From assembly GCF_000737575.1 (NCBI RefSeq), contig NZ_CP006270.1, positions 251,163 through 315,162 of the forward strand: a DNA stretch of 64,000 nt. Direction: 5' to 3'. The DNA comes from Synechococcus sp. KORDI-49. Its GTDB lineage: Bacteria; Cyanobacteriota; Cyanobacteriia; PCC-6307; Cyanobiaceae. Under the pieces are notes generated by a model. The model was not told where the DNA came from. It searched no databases and saw nothing but the letters and a program-made list of their open reading frames with translations. A program made the translations under genes and the position numbers. The number at the start of each line of letters is the position of its first letter. Position 1 is the stretch's first letter. Positions 54,407-63,789 of the stretch are shown here, in pieces.

Positions 54407-54847
54407 ATGACCAAGGCTCTGATGGAGACGGAGGCGGGCCCGATCGAGCTCGAGCTGTTCGAGGCGGACGCACCCAACACCGTGGCCAATTTCGTCAAGC
54501 TGGCGAAGGATGGCTTTTACGACGGTCTGGCTTTCCACAGGGTCATTCCAGGTTTCATGGCCCAGGGAGGCTGTCCGAACTCCCGTGAAGGATCCAAGGG
54601 CATGCCCGGCACCGGTGGCCCTGGCTACCAGATCGACTGTGAGATCAATTCCAAGAAACACCAGGCAGGCACGCTGGCGATGGCTCACGCCGGCAAGAAC
54701 ACCGGCGGCTCGCAGTTCTACATCTGCCATGAGGCTCAGCCTCATCTCGATGGCGTGCACACCGTGTTCGGTCTCACCGGGAACATGGACACCGTGCTGA
54801 AGCTGGGCAACGGATCCCGTATCACCAAGGTCACCATCCAGGACTGA
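54407..54847 (+). CDS. Peptidyl-prolyl cis-trans isomerase, cyclophilin type
   Basis: The 146-residue cyclophilin has [32 protein letters not shown] and [11 protein letters not shown], the standard active-site set including the catalytic Arg. There is no signal peptide, so it is cytoplasmic. The start at 54407 is set by [18 protein letters not shown]. The stop abuts the ribBA stop (TGA|TCA). Confidence 0.95.
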   Translation: MTKALMETEAGPIELELFEADAPNTVANFVKLAKDGFYDGLAFHRVIPGFMAQGGCPNSREGSKGMPGTGGPGYQIDCEINSKKHQAGTLAMAHAGKNTGGSQFYICHEAQPHLDGVHTVFGLTGNMDTVLKLGNGSRITKVTIQD

Positions 54848-56485
54848 TCAGTCCGTGGTCCAGTGCAGCAGGGACGGTTCGGAAGGCAGCGGTCCGTCCC
54901 CCTGCCCATCAACCAGGTCGTTCAGGCCAAGCTCGGTCCGCTCCAGCGTGTGGGGCGGATGCATTGCCATCCGGTCGGTTGCTGCCTTCAACAGACCGAG
55001 TCGACGTGTCTCCGGCCATTGCGCCATCAGACGCAGCAGGGGGAGAGGATCCTCCTGACCCGGACGAAGCGTCCAGACGAACTGGGGGCGCTCCCAAAGG
55101 GCCAGCAGGCGGGGGGTCTGGACGGCTTCCAGCAGGAAGCCGTGGTCCGAGGCCGCCGACTCGGCTCGTCGACGGATCTGAGGCCACTGGTCCGTGGCGG
55201 CGTCGACGGCCAGCGCCAGCACGGTGCAGGGTCCCTGTTCTGCCATCAGATGACCGAGCTTGTCGCGTTTCGTGGCCAGATACTCGGCGTTGTGATCCCC
55301 GGCATCCATCACAAGCGGAACGCGTTCCTCCACCTTCAGTCCATAGCCACCGAGGCCGGCGATCTTGCGCGGGTTGTTGGTCAGAAGCCGCAGATGGTGG
55401 ATGCCGAGGTCGGAAAGAATTTGAGCTCCGACCCCGTAATTGCGCAGGTCGGCCGGAAAACCCAGGCGCTCGTTGGCTTCCACCGTGTCCAGCCCCCCAT
55501 CCTGGAGGCTGTAGGCCTTGAGCTTGTTGATCAGTCCGATCCCCCGGCCTTCCTGCCGCAGATAAACGACGACGCCTTCCCCCTCCTGTTCGATCCTTCG
55601 CAGCGCTGTCTCTAGCTGGGAACGGCAATCGCAGCGAAGTGAACCGAAGGCATCGCCGGTGAGGCATTCCGAATGCATGCGCACGAGCACCGGTTCCTTC
55701 AGGGCTGCAGGATCTCCCTTGATCAGGGCGACGTGCTCGGAACCGTCGAGTTCATTGCGATATCCGATCGCCTGAAAGTCGCCGAACTGGCTGGGCATGC
55801 TCGCCTGGGCCTGTCGTCTGACGAACCGCTCGTTTTCCAGTCGGTATCGGATCAGATCCGCGATGTTGATCAGCTTCAACCCCCAGTGGGTGGCGTACTC
55901 CCGCAGCTGCGCCAGCCGAGCCATCGAGCCATCGGTGTTCTGGATCTCGCAGATCACACCGGCTGGTGCCAGTCCGGACAGCTGGGCGAGGTCAACCGCG
56001 GCTTCGGTGTGCCCTGCCCTCTTCAGAACCCCACCCGGACGGGCCCGCAGGGGGAAGATGTGACCGGGGCGCCGCAGATCGGCCGGTCGCGTGGACGGGT
56101 TGAGGGCCACCTGGATCGTTCGGGCCCTGTCCTCAGCGGAAATCCCCGTGCTGACGCCATGCTCACGGCCGGCATCGATGCTGACGGTGAAGGCGGTCTC
56201 ATTGACGTCGGTGTTGCGATCCACCATCAGGGGCAGATCGAGGGCATCCAGACGACTCCCCTCCATTGCCAGGCAGATCAGTCCACGGGCTTCGGTGGCC
56301 ATGAAATTGATCGCTTCAGGGGTGGCGAACTGCGCGGCGCAGATGAGATCACCTTCGTTTTCACGCTGTTCGTCGTCGACCACCACGACGCAGGCCCCGT
56401 TACGGATGGCCGCCAGGGCATCGGGAATGCTGTCGAATTCGATCTGATCTCCCAGGGTCCTGAAAACGATGGAATGAGTTGTCAT
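54848..56485 (-). CDS. ribBA: Bifunctional DHBP synthase / GTP cyclohydrolase II
   Basis: The N-terminal half makes 3,4-dihydroxy-2-butanone 4-phosphate ([32 protein letters not shown]). The second half opens GTP ([19 protein letters not shown] with the zinc cysteines, [21 protein letters not shown]). Both start riboflavin synthesis. About 125 extra residues follow the cyclohydrolase domain and match nothing recognised. The start [13 protein letters not shown] at 56485 is chosen; the frame begins 42 bases earlier. It diverges from argC. Confidence 0.95.
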   Translation of the reverse strand: MTTHSIVFRTLGDQIEFDSIPDALAAIRNGACVVVVDDEQRENEGDLICAAQFATPEAINFMATEARGLICLAMEGSRLDALDLPLMVDRNTDVNETAFTVSIDAGREHGVSTGISAEDRARTIQVALNPSTRPADLRRPGHIFPLRARPGGVLKRAGHTEAAVDLAQLSGLAPAGVICEIQNTDGSMARLAQLREYATHWGLKLINIADLIRYRLENERFVRRQAQASMPSQFGDFQAIGYRNELDGSEHVALIKGDPAALKEPVLVRMHSECLTGDAFGSLRCDCRSQLETALRRIEQEGEGVVVYLRQEGRGIGLINKLKAYSLQDGGLDTVEANERLGFPADLRNYGVGAQILSDLGIHHLRLLTNNPRKIAGLGGYGLKVEERVPLVMDAGDHNAEYLATKRDKLGHLMAEQGPCTVLALAVDAATDQWPQIRRRAESAASDHGFLLEAVQTPRLLALWERPQFVWTLRPGQEDPLPLLRLMAQWPETRRLGLLKAATDRMAMHPPHTLERTELGLNDLVDGQGDGPLPSEPSLLHWTTD

Positions 56486-56525
56486 TATCGATACCTGTAC
56501 GATCAGCCGCGGTTTGATACCGCCC

Positions 56526-57632
56526 ATGGACAGCAGTATCCCGTCGCCCCTGGCCGCGATGACGTCATCGGAGCCGTCCAGGGTCGCGGTGATCGGTGCC
56601 TCGGGTTACGGCGGGCTTCAGACGTTGAGGCTTCTGCTCGGGCATCCTCGCTTCGATGTCACCTTTCTGGGGGGAGAGCGCAGTGCCGGACAGCGCTGGA
56701 GTTCGGTCTGTCCATTCCTCCCCCTTCCCGACGATCCACAGGTCCAGTCGGCTGATCCCGACCGCGTCGCGGAGGCCGCTGACTACGCGGTGCTGAGTCT
56801 CCCGAACGGACTGGCCTGTCAGCTCGCACCCCGTCTTCTGGAGCGGGGTGTTCGCGTCATCGATCTGTCTGCCGATTTCCGTTACCGGTCGCTTGAGCAG
56901 TGGAATCAGGTCTACGCCCAGGAAGCCGCCCGTCTCAACAGGACCGATGCCGATCTCTGCCGAGATGCCGTCTATGGGCTGCCGGAATGGCATGGTCCGG
57001 CGATCGCCGAGGCCTCGCTGGTGGCGGCCCCAGGTTGTTTTCCCACCGCCAGCCTGTTGCCGCTGCTGCCCTTCCTGAAGCAGGGGCTGATCGACACCGA
57101 CGGGATCATCATCGACGCGAAGACCGGTACCTCCGGGGGAGGACGTGTTCCCAAGGAGGCCATGCTGCTGGCTGAGGCCTCCGAATCGATCTCGCCCTAC
57201 GGAGTCGTCGGCCACCGACACACCTCCGAGATCGAGCAGCTCGCACAGGAGGTTGCGGGGCAGTCCGTGCAACTGCAGTTCACACCCCATCTGGTGCCGA
57301 TGGTGCGCGGATTGCTGTCCACCGTCTACGCGCGGCTTCGTGATCCGGGCTTGACCGCAGAGGACTGCACGACGGTGCTGGAGGCGGTCTATCGCCATCA
57401 TCCCTGCGTGCAGGTGATGCCGGTGGGTACCTATCCGGCCACCAAGTGGGTGCGCCACACCAATCGCGCCATGCTCTCGGTGCAGGTCGATACCCGAACC
57501 GGGCAGCTGATCCTGATGAGTGCCATCGACAATCTGATCAAGGGACAGGCCGGTCAGGGCATTCAATGCCTGAATCTGATGGCTGGTCTCGAGCCGGAAA
57601 CCGGACTTCCTCTGCAGGCCTTCTATCCCTGA
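56526..57632 (+). CDS. argC: N-acetyl-gamma-glutamyl-phosphate reductase
   Basis: The third step of arginine synthesis. The NADP loop [19 protein letters not shown], the active-site cysteine in [11 protein letters not shown], and [12 protein letters not shown] are present. The start could be 56526 ([12 protein letters not shown]) or 56559 ([13 protein letters not shown]); neither has a clear ribosome site, and the family usually starts close to the NADP loop, which favours the second. The end overlaps purN by ten bases. Confidence 0.95.
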   Translation: MDSSIPSPLAAMTSSEPSRVAVIGASGYGGLQTLRLLLGHPRFDVTFLGGERSAGQRWSSVCPFLPLPDDPQVQSADPDRVAEAADYAVLSLPNGLACQLAPRLLERGVRVIDLSADFRYRSLEQWNQVYAQEAARLNRTDADLCRDAVYGLPEWHGPAIAEASLVAAPGCFPTASLLPLLPFLKQGLIDTDGIIIDAKTGTSGGGRVPKEAMLLAEASESISPYGVVGHRHTSEIEQLAQEVAGQSVQLQFTPHLVPMVRGLLSTVYARLRDPGLTAEDCTTVLEAVYRHHPCVQVMPVGTYPATKWVRHTNRAMLSVQVDTRTGQLILMSAIDNLIKGQAGQGIQCLNLMAGLEPETGLPLQAFYP

Positions 57633-58291
57633 CGCCAGCGCAGTCCGGCCCTGAGAACGGCTTGAGGCAGCACACGATGCTCCTGGCGGCGGATGCGAGC
57701 CGACAGGCTGACGTGATCATCCGTTTCCAGCACTGGAACCGCCGCCTGGGCAAGGATCGGGCCGGCATCGAGCTCCTCGGTGACCAGGTGAACGGTGCAA
57801 CCGCTGATGGTCACGCCAGAGGCCAGGGCCTGCCCGACAGCATCCAGACCCCGGAAGCTGGGGAGCAGTGAGGGATGAACGTTCAGCAACCGACCCGCAA
57901 ACGCCTGAACCAGCACCGGTGTGACGATGCGCATCCAGCCGGCCATCACAATGCCTTCCACCTCCGCTTCCCGGAAGCGGCGCACCAGTTCACGATCGAG
58001 TTCAACGCGATCGCGCAGGACCCGGTGATCCAGCACGCTGCAGGGCACGCCGAGACGCTGCGCCCTCTGTTGCGCACCACATCCTGGGTTGTTGACCACC
58101 AGCAGAGGGATCTCCGCACACAGCTCCCCCGCCGCGATCGATTCCACCAGGGCTTCGAAATTGGTCCCGTTTCCGGATGCCATCACGCCGAGTCGCAGCG
58201 GAGCACGCAGAGCGGCGCACTGTTCTGCGTGGGGATGCATCAGGGCCTGGTCCGCCGGTTCACGCTGGCTAGGGTCTGAGAAAGCGGGCAT
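57623..58291 (-). CDS. purN: Phosphoribosylglycinamide formyltransferase
   Basis: The folate-dependent enzyme of purine synthesis shows LGVMASGNGTNFEALVE, GWMRIVTPVLV, NVHPSLLPSFRG with the catalytic His, and CTVHLVTEELDAGPI with the catalytic Asp. It has 222 residues from the first start; an ATG at residue 18 (58240) also fits. It is convergent with argC. Confidence 0.93.
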   Translation of the reverse strand: MPAFSDPSQREPADQALMHPHAEQCAALRAPLRLGVMASGNGTNFEALVESIAAGELCAEIPLLVVNNPGCGAQQRAQRLGVPCSVLDHRVLRDRVELDRELVRRFREAEVEGIVMAGWMRIVTPVLVQAFAGRLLNVHPSLLPSFRGLDAVGQALASGVTISGCTVHLVTEELDAGPILAQAAVPVLETDDHVSLSARIRRQEHRVLPQAVLRAGLRWRQG

Positions 58292-58299
58292 CCGGATTC

Positions 58300-58641
58300 A
58301 TGTCCCATCTCTCCATCCTGCCGACCGTCTTCACCCGCCTCGACCTGCTTGAGACCGCACTGGGGCTCGAAGGGTTCGACGTGATCCGCCATGGGGTCCT
58401 GCCTGATTTCGGTCGCGCCCCCCGATCCGTGGATCTGCTGGCGCTCCGCGACGGCTCCCGTCCCATGGGCTGGTGCATCGATGACCAGGGCGTGATCCGT
58501 CTGCACGGAGATCTTCAGCGGATTCCGGGGTTGTCCTCCCGTCTGCAGCGCCTCTCGCGTCGCTACGCCTTGTTGTCGGCGATCGACTCACTGCAGTCCC
58601 TCGATCTGCCGACCGCTGAGTTCAGCATCGGCCAGTGCTGA
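58300..58641 (+). CDS. Ycf35-like protein (DUF1257), 113 aa
   Basis: The beginning MSHLSILPTVFTRLDLLETALGLEG and the YALLSAIDSLQSL end match DUF1257, encoded as ycf35 in some plastids. No function is established. The next gene begins with a GTG two bases after the stop. Confidence 0.82.
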   Translation: MSHLSILPTVFTRLDLLETALGLEGFDVIRHGVLPDFGRAPRSVDLLALRDGSRPMGWCIDDQGVIRLHGDLQRIPGLSSRLQRLSRRYALLSAIDSLQSLDLPTAEFSIGQC

Positions 58642-58642
58642 G

Positions 58643-60340
58643 GTGAGTTCCGCTGTCCGGATCCATCTCGACCTTCGCGAGCCTGAACGGCAGACGGTTC
58701 GGGTCAGCCTGAGCTGGTCTCCGGAGACTATGCACCAGTCCTGGCAGATGCCGGTCTGGACACCCGGGTCCTACACGGTTCGGGATCACGTGCAGCACCT
58801 TCACAGCCTGCGGCTCGAGTCTGAGGGCGGACCCGTCCCGTTCCGACGTGTCACACCATCGCGCTGGCAGGCCGATCTGCCCCATCTGGCTCCGCTCACG
58901 CTCAGTTACGCCGTGGAGGCGCGCAACCTGACCGTGCGCACCTGCCACCTGGATCCGGACCTCGCCTCCCTCTGCCTGGCGGGCCTGGCCATGGAGGTGG
59001 AGGGATGTCGCTGGAGCGCCCACCAACTGACCGTCAGCGCACCGGAGGACTGGTCCGTTCACGTTCCCCTTGATCACTCCGGCGAAGGCTGGATCGCCGC
59101 TGACTTCGATGCACTCGTCGACAGTCCGGTGCATGCCGGTTCCCTCGAAGTCCGTCACTTCCGCGTGCTGGATCATCAGCATCAGCTGCTTCTGATCGGA
59201 GCGCCCCCCGGAGGATGGCCCCCCAGCTTCCTCGACGATGTCATCGCCGTCTGCGAGGCCACCTGCCGCCTGATGGGAACACCACCGCCGGCGGCAGACC
59301 GCTACCAGCTGGTGCTGATTCTTCTGGAAAACGGTTACGGCGGCCTTGAGCATGATCACGGGGCAGTTCTGCACTACAGCTGGGCTGCACTGGAGAAACC
59401 GGAGGGATACCGGCAGCTGCTGCAGCTGATCGGTCATGAATACCTGCACCAGTGGAACATCCGCCGTCTTCGCCCTGCGGAGTTGCGTCCCTACAACTAC
59501 GGCTCCGCGGTGATCAGTGAGGGGCTTTGGTTCGCCGAGGGCATCACCAGTTATTTCGATCTGGCCCTGACGTTGCTCGCGGGCCGCAGTGACCGGCCGA
59601 CCTTTCTTGCCGATCTCGGCGATGAGCTTTCAAGGGTGCAGCTCACGCCGGGACGTCGGGTGCAGAGCCTGTCCGACAGCGCCCGGGAGGCGTGGGTGAA
59701 GCTCTACAAGGCGACGGCGACCTCCCGCGACACGCAGGTGAGCTACTACCGCCTCGGAGCTGCAACGGCCTTCTGCCTGGATGTTCGCTTGCGCCGGCGC
59801 AACTCATCCTTGTCGTCTCTGCTGCGCCGGCTCTGGGGCAGCCACGGCAGAAGCGCCCGCGGGTTCCACCGCGGCGACATCCAGGCCCTGCTGGCGGAAT
59901 CCGATCCGGCCCTCTCCGATGATCTCGCAACCTGGCTTGATCAGCCGGATTCCCTGCCGCTGGAAGCCTGCACGCAGGAGCTCGGCCTGCGCCTGGATCC
60001 GGTGATGCGTTCATCCCCCGATCCCGGCATGACTCTGCGGGACGAGGGTGGCGCGGTGCTCGTCAGCCGCGTCCGCCCTGGCGGCCCCGCTGCCACCGCG
60101 GCCCTGGTTCCAGATGATGAACTGATCGCCGTTCGGGGCCGGCGGCTGCGGCGGATGACCGACATCTCCGGATTACTCAAGGGTTCGACGCCTGTTGGGA
60201 TCGTCTATGCGCGCCGCGGTTGCCTCGCTGAAACGCATCTGATTCCTGACGAAGCGGTAGACCGCTGGCTGCTCTCCTGGGACCCTGGGTCAAGCGCATC
60301 TCAGCGGGCCCTGCGGGATCAATGGTTCCAGATCCTCTGA
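58643..60340 (+). CDS. M61 family peptidase with PDZ domain
   Basis: The 565-residue protein has the metallopeptidase motif LIGHEYLHQWNIRRLRP near residue 266, the third ligand region in SEGLWFAEGITSYFDL, and a C-terminal PDZ-like domain (VLVSRVRPGGPAATAALVPDDELIAVRGRRL). It is related to glycyl aminopeptidases. No signal peptide is seen. The start is a GTG two bases after the ycf35-like stop, so they are probably coupled. The end overlaps the amidase start by 19 bases. Confidence 0.92.
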   Translation: MSSAVRIHLDLREPERQTVRVSLSWSPETMHQSWQMPVWTPGSYTVRDHVQHLHSLRLESEGGPVPFRRVTPSRWQADLPHLAPLTLSYAVEARNLTVRTCHLDPDLASLCLAGLAMEVEGCRWSAHQLTVSAPEDWSVHVPLDHSGEGWIAADFDALVDSPVHAGSLEVRHFRVLDHQHQLLLIGAPPGGWPPSFLDDVIAVCEATCRLMGTPPPAADRYQLVLILLENGYGGLEHDHGAVLHYSWAALEKPEGYRQLLQLIGHEYLHQWNIRRLRPAELRPYNYGSAVISEGLWFAEGITSYFDLALTLLAGRSDRPTFLADLGDELSRVQLTPGRRVQSLSDSAREAWVKLYKATATSRDTQVSYYRLGAATAFCLDVRLRRRNSSLSSLLRRLWGSHGRSARGFHRGDIQALLAESDPALSDDLATWLDQPDSLPLEACTQELGLRLDPVMRSSPDPGMTLRDEGGAVLVSRVRPGGPAATAALVPDDELIAVRGRRLRRMTDISGLLKGSTPVGIVYARRGCLAETHLIPDEAVDRWLLSWDPGSSASQRALRDQWFQIL

Positions 60341-61263
60341 ATCGTCGCCTGTCCGATGTTCTGAAGATGATCGGCAGGCATCCAGGTGCTCTCCTGAGTG
60401 CCCTGGCTGCGGGGGCCCTGACCCTGGTGCTGGTGACCTGGCTTGGAGGTGAACAGGGGGAACGCTCCCACGCCGGTGATCGCCCCTCTCTGCTTGAGCT
60501 GCTGGATCAGGTGAGCAAGGAGCGGGGCCGTCAGTTGGAGGATGCTCCCCTCGACACCGCGCCGCAGGCCCCCCGAGCTCGATCCTGGACCTCACCCCTG
60601 GCCCGCCAGTGTTCAGGCATCGATCCCGCGGTGAAGCAGCGCCTGGAAACGCTGATGAGCCAGGAAGCGTCCTGGCGGTCCGATCTCGCCATCGACGCCA
60701 CGAACTTCGGTCGGCGACACGAACGCGATGCCTTCGGACGCCGCCTGGACATCACCCCCCGGGTGGTGGTGATGCACGAGACGGTCTATTCGATGACCTC
60801 TGCGGTGAACACCTTCCTGACACCCCATCCCCGGGACGAGGATCAGGTCAGTTATCACACGCTCATCGGCAGGGATGGTCGTGTTCTCGACCTGGTGGAC
60901 CCGTCCCTGCGTGCCTATGGCGCCGGCTACTCCGCCTTCCTGGGGGAGTGGGCCATCACCAACAAGCGCTTCAAGGGGTCGGTCAACAACTTCGCCCTGC
61001 ACGTCAGCCTGGAGACCCCCAGCGAAGGGGCCAACAACAACCCACGCCACAGCGGCTACAGCTCATCTCAGTACGACGCCCTAGCACTTGTTCTGTCGGG
61101 CTGGATCCGCGATTTCAACCTGCCGCCGGCAGCGATCACCACCCATCGGCATGTGGATATCGGAGGCGAACGCAGTGACCCACGCAGTTTCGACTGGGCA
61201 GCTCTTCAGAGCCGGCTCGCTTCGCTCGGAGATCTGTGTGTCGCCAGGGCCCTGACCCCCTGA
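60322..61263 (+). CDS. N-acetylmuramoyl-L-alanine amidase (Amidase_2 type)
   Basis: An N-terminal membrane anchor (LLSALAAGALTLVLVTWLGG) precedes the zinc amidase domain, with the first zinc His in RVVVMHETV, VSYHTLIGRDGRVLDLV, and later HVSLETPSEG and ITTHRHVDIGGERSDP. It cleaves the bond between MurNAc and L-alanine in peptidoglycan. An internal ATG at 60367 (MIGRHPG) is an alternative start that removes the overlap with the peptidase gene. Confidence 0.87.
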   Translation: MVPDPLNRRLSDVLKMIGRHPGALLSALAAGALTLVLVTWLGGEQGERSHAGDRPSLLELLDQVSKERGRQLEDAPLDTAPQAPRARSWTSPLARQCSGIDPAVKQRLETLMSQEASWRSDLAIDATNFGRRHERDAFGRRLDITPRVVVMHETVYSMTSAVNTFLTPHPRDEDQVSYHTLIGRDGRVLDLVDPSLRAYGAGYSAFLGEWAITNKRFKGSVNNFALHVSLETPSEGANNNPRHSGYSSSQYDALALVLSGWIRDFNLPPAAITTHRHVDIGGERSDPRSFDWAALQSRLASLGDLCVARALTP

Positions 61264-61264
61264 G

Positions 61265-62050
61265 TCAGATCAGCCAGTCCGCGCCGCCGTGCTGTTTGCT
61301 GTAGATCAGTCCGTGCAGCTCGGCGTCCTGCATGTAACGCAGAACCCGAGCCGGGTAATCGAGTTTGCCGTTGTGGAGATAGGTGAGTGTGGCGATCGCC
61401 TTGGCGTCGAGATAGGAGCGGCTCGCCTGAAGCATCGACTCAGCCGGCAGTCCAAGGGCACGTTTCAGCCGCTGCAGCTTGCCGGCGAGCAGTTCAACGT
61501 TGAAGGCAGGATCCAGAAGCTGTTCCCGTGCCCAGGCGATGTCGGTGTCGCTGGGATCCTCTGGTAGCCAGTTCTGATGAATCAGCTCAGAAATCCCGAT
61601 CTGGGCGGGACCGTGGGTGCGGACCAGACCGGAGTGGGCGATGAAGGGCAGGGATTCCCCCGGTTTGGAATGCTGGATCTCATCGAACAGGATTGCCGTG
61701 AGCAGCATCGGGTTGACGCGATATCGCGCCGACTGGCGGTGGATATCGCTCTTCAACGAGCGCAGCTGATCCAGGGTGCGGGTCCGCAGCGGTTGAAGCT
61801 GGTCGACTCCGTTGGTGAACAACTGGGCGAGAGGTGTCTGAGGGCCGTGCACCCCGAAGCGGACCTGCAGCATCCGCAGTTCCTCCGCGGAGAAATCCGT
61901 CGGGTCCCCCTGCTGGGTGATGGTTTGTTGCGCGTTCTCGTCCGCAACGGTCTGTCGATGGTCCTTCCCAGACAGAAGCACAGCCGAACTGGTGAGAAGT
62001 CCCAGGCATGCCAGCAGTGGCAGAGCGGATTGACGCAGGAACTCACCCAT
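61265..62050 (-). CDS. Lysozyme-fold/lytic-transglycosylase-like secreted protein (261 aa)
   Basis: A membrane signal (LPLLACLGLLTSSAVLLSG) is followed by a domain with RYRVNPMLLTAILFDEIQHSKPGE, GPAQIGISELIHQNW and FNVELLAGKLQRLKRAL. This order (acidic residue, GPAQIG, NVxLxAGKL) is that of SLT/lysozyme-like folds, with Glu of FDEIQH as a possible catalyst. It is probably a murein hydrolase; one base separates its end from the amidase end. The start is 62050 by the signal peptide; the frame runs to 62083. Confidence 0.72.
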   Translation of the reverse strand: MGEFLRQSALPLLACLGLLTSSAVLLSGKDHRQTVADENAQQTITQQGDPTDFSAEELRMLQVRFGVHGPQTPLAQLFTNGVDQLQPLRTRTLDQLRSLKSDIHRQSARYRVNPMLLTAILFDEIQHSKPGESLPFIAHSGLVRTHGPAQIGISELIHQNWLPEDPSDTDIAWAREQLLDPAFNVELLAGKLQRLKRALGLPAESMLQASRSYLDAKAIATLTYLHNGKLDYPARVLRYMQDAELHGLIYSKQHGGADWLI

Positions 62051-62165
62051 GAAGTGCAGAGCTGGACGGGAACAACACGGCACAGAAATTAGCCGTGGTG
62101 TCGCAGGCGATGGGCAGTCCGTTCGAAGATGGATAACTTCATCGTGAGTGCATCCTCAGGCCCTG

Positions 62166-63764
62166 ATGAGTTTTCCGGATTTCAACGGTACCGATGCACA
62201 GATCCAGTGGCAGAGATTCTGTGATCTGATCTGGTACCACGACGATCTCGGACTCTGGCTTGATGTGAGCCGGATGCATCTCAACACCTCCCATCTCGAT
62301 CAGCTGCAGCCTGGCTTCGACAAGGCCTTTGCGGCGATGCAGGAGCTGGAGGCCGGTGCGATCTCGAATGCCGATGAGCAGCGCCAGGTCGGTCACTACT
62401 GGTTGCGCCATCCCCAGCTGGCCCCCTCCGAGGAGGTGCGCGTTCATGTGTCCCGCGAGATCGATCAGATCGAATCGTTCGGCAAGGACGTGCTCAGCGG
62501 CACCATCAAGGCCCCCAACGGGGAACCGTTCACGGATGTGCTCTGGATCGGCATCGGCGGCAGCGGCCTCGGCCCGCTTCTGATGATCAGGGCACTCCAG
62601 CGCCATGGGGAGGGTCTGCCCTTTCACTTCTTCGACAACGTCGATCCCAACGGCATGAGCGCCGTGCTGGAAGCCCTCGGAGAGAAGCTCAAGACAACGC
62701 TGGTGGTGACGGTGAGCAAATCCGGTGGCACGCCGGAACCTCACCTGGGCATGGAACAGGCCCGTCACCGGGTCGAGGCCAACGGCGGCCAGTGGGCGGG
62801 TCAGGCCGTCGCGATCACCATGCTGGACAGCAAGCTCGACGTCGAGGCTCGGCAGCAGGGCTGGCTGCAGCGGTTCGACATGTTCGACTGGGTCGGCGGA
62901 CGGACCAGCATCACCAGCGCCGTCGGCCTGCTCCCAGGAGCACTGATCGGATGCGATATCCGCGAGTTTCTGGGTGGTGCCGCCCAGATGGATGAAGCCA
63001 CGCGGGTGGCCGATCTTCGTCGCAATCCTGCTGCGCTGATGGCAGCGTCCTGGTTCGTTGCCGGCGACGGCAAGGGCAAGCGCGACATGGTGGTGCTTCC
63101 CTACCGCGATCGTCTCGAGGTGTTCAGCCGCTATCTGCAGCAGCTGGTGATGGAGTCCCTCGGCAAGCGTCTCGACCGCGACGGCAACGTGGTGCACCAG
63201 GGCATCGCGGTTTACGGCAACAAGGGATCCACCGACCAGCACGCTTACGTCCAGCAGCTGAGAGACGGAGTCGACAACTTCTTCGCCACCTTCATCGAGT
63301 GTCTCGAGGATGTTGAGGACATTCCCGAGATCAAGGAGGAGCGTCCAGGGGATTTCCTCGATGGATTCCTGCAGGGCACCCGATCGGCACTGACGGAAGG
63401 AGGTCGACAGAACATGAGCATCACCATGCGCCGTTTCGATGCCCGCCGTCTCGGCGCGCTGATCGGACTGTTTGAACGGGCGGTCGGCTTTTACGGAGAG
63501 CTGGTGAACATCAATGCCTATCACCAGCCTGGGGTGGAAGCCGGCAAGAAAGCAGCTGCCGCCGTGCTGGATCTTCAGAGCCGTGTGGAGGGCGTGCTCA
63601 AGGACGGTGCATCCCGTTCCGTCACGGAGATCCGTCAGGCCCTCGGGGAGGGTTCCGACGAATCAGTCTTCTGGATCATGCGGCACCTCACCGGCAACAA
63701 GCGCGGCTACACCGCTGAAGGCGACTGGTCCAGTCCCGCCAGCATGCGATTCAGCAAGGTCTGA
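62166..63764 (+). CDS. pgi: Glucose-6-phosphate isomerase
   Basis: The enzyme interconverts glucose 6-phosphate and fructose 6-phosphate. The sugar-phosphate isomerase motifs WIGIGGSGLGPLL, VTVSKSGGTPEP and GNKGSTDQHAYVQQL with the catalytic region are present. It has 532 residues from MSFPDFNGTDAQ; the GTG at 62148 is less likely. Confidence 0.95.
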   Translation: MSFPDFNGTDAQIQWQRFCDLIWYHDDLGLWLDVSRMHLNTSHLDQLQPGFDKAFAAMQELEAGAISNADEQRQVGHYWLRHPQLAPSEEVRVHVSREIDQIESFGKDVLSGTIKAPNGEPFTDVLWIGIGGSGLGPLLMIRALQRHGEGLPFHFFDNVDPNGMSAVLEALGEKLKTTLVVTVSKSGGTPEPHLGMEQARHRVEANGGQWAGQAVAITMLDSKLDVEARQQGWLQRFDMFDWVGGRTSITSAVGLLPGALIGCDIREFLGGAAQMDEATRVADLRRNPAALMAASWFVAGDGKGKRDMVVLPYRDRLEVFSRYLQQLVMESLGKRLDRDGNVVHQGIAVYGNKGSTDQHAYVQQLRDGVDNFFATFIECLEDVEDIPEIKEERPGDFLDGFLQGTRSALTEGGRQNMSITMRRFDARRLGALIGLFERAVGFYGELVNINAYHQPGVEAGKKAAAAVLDLQSRVEGVLKDGASRSVTEIRQALGEGSDESVFWIMRHLTGNKRGYTAEGDWSSPASMRFSKV

Positions 63765-63789
63765 AACCACGGATTTGCAGCTGAGTGAT

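Noticed and set aside
62139-63524. 461-residue open frame on the minus strand
   Set aside because: It is a reverse shadow of pgi, which has all catalytic motifs.
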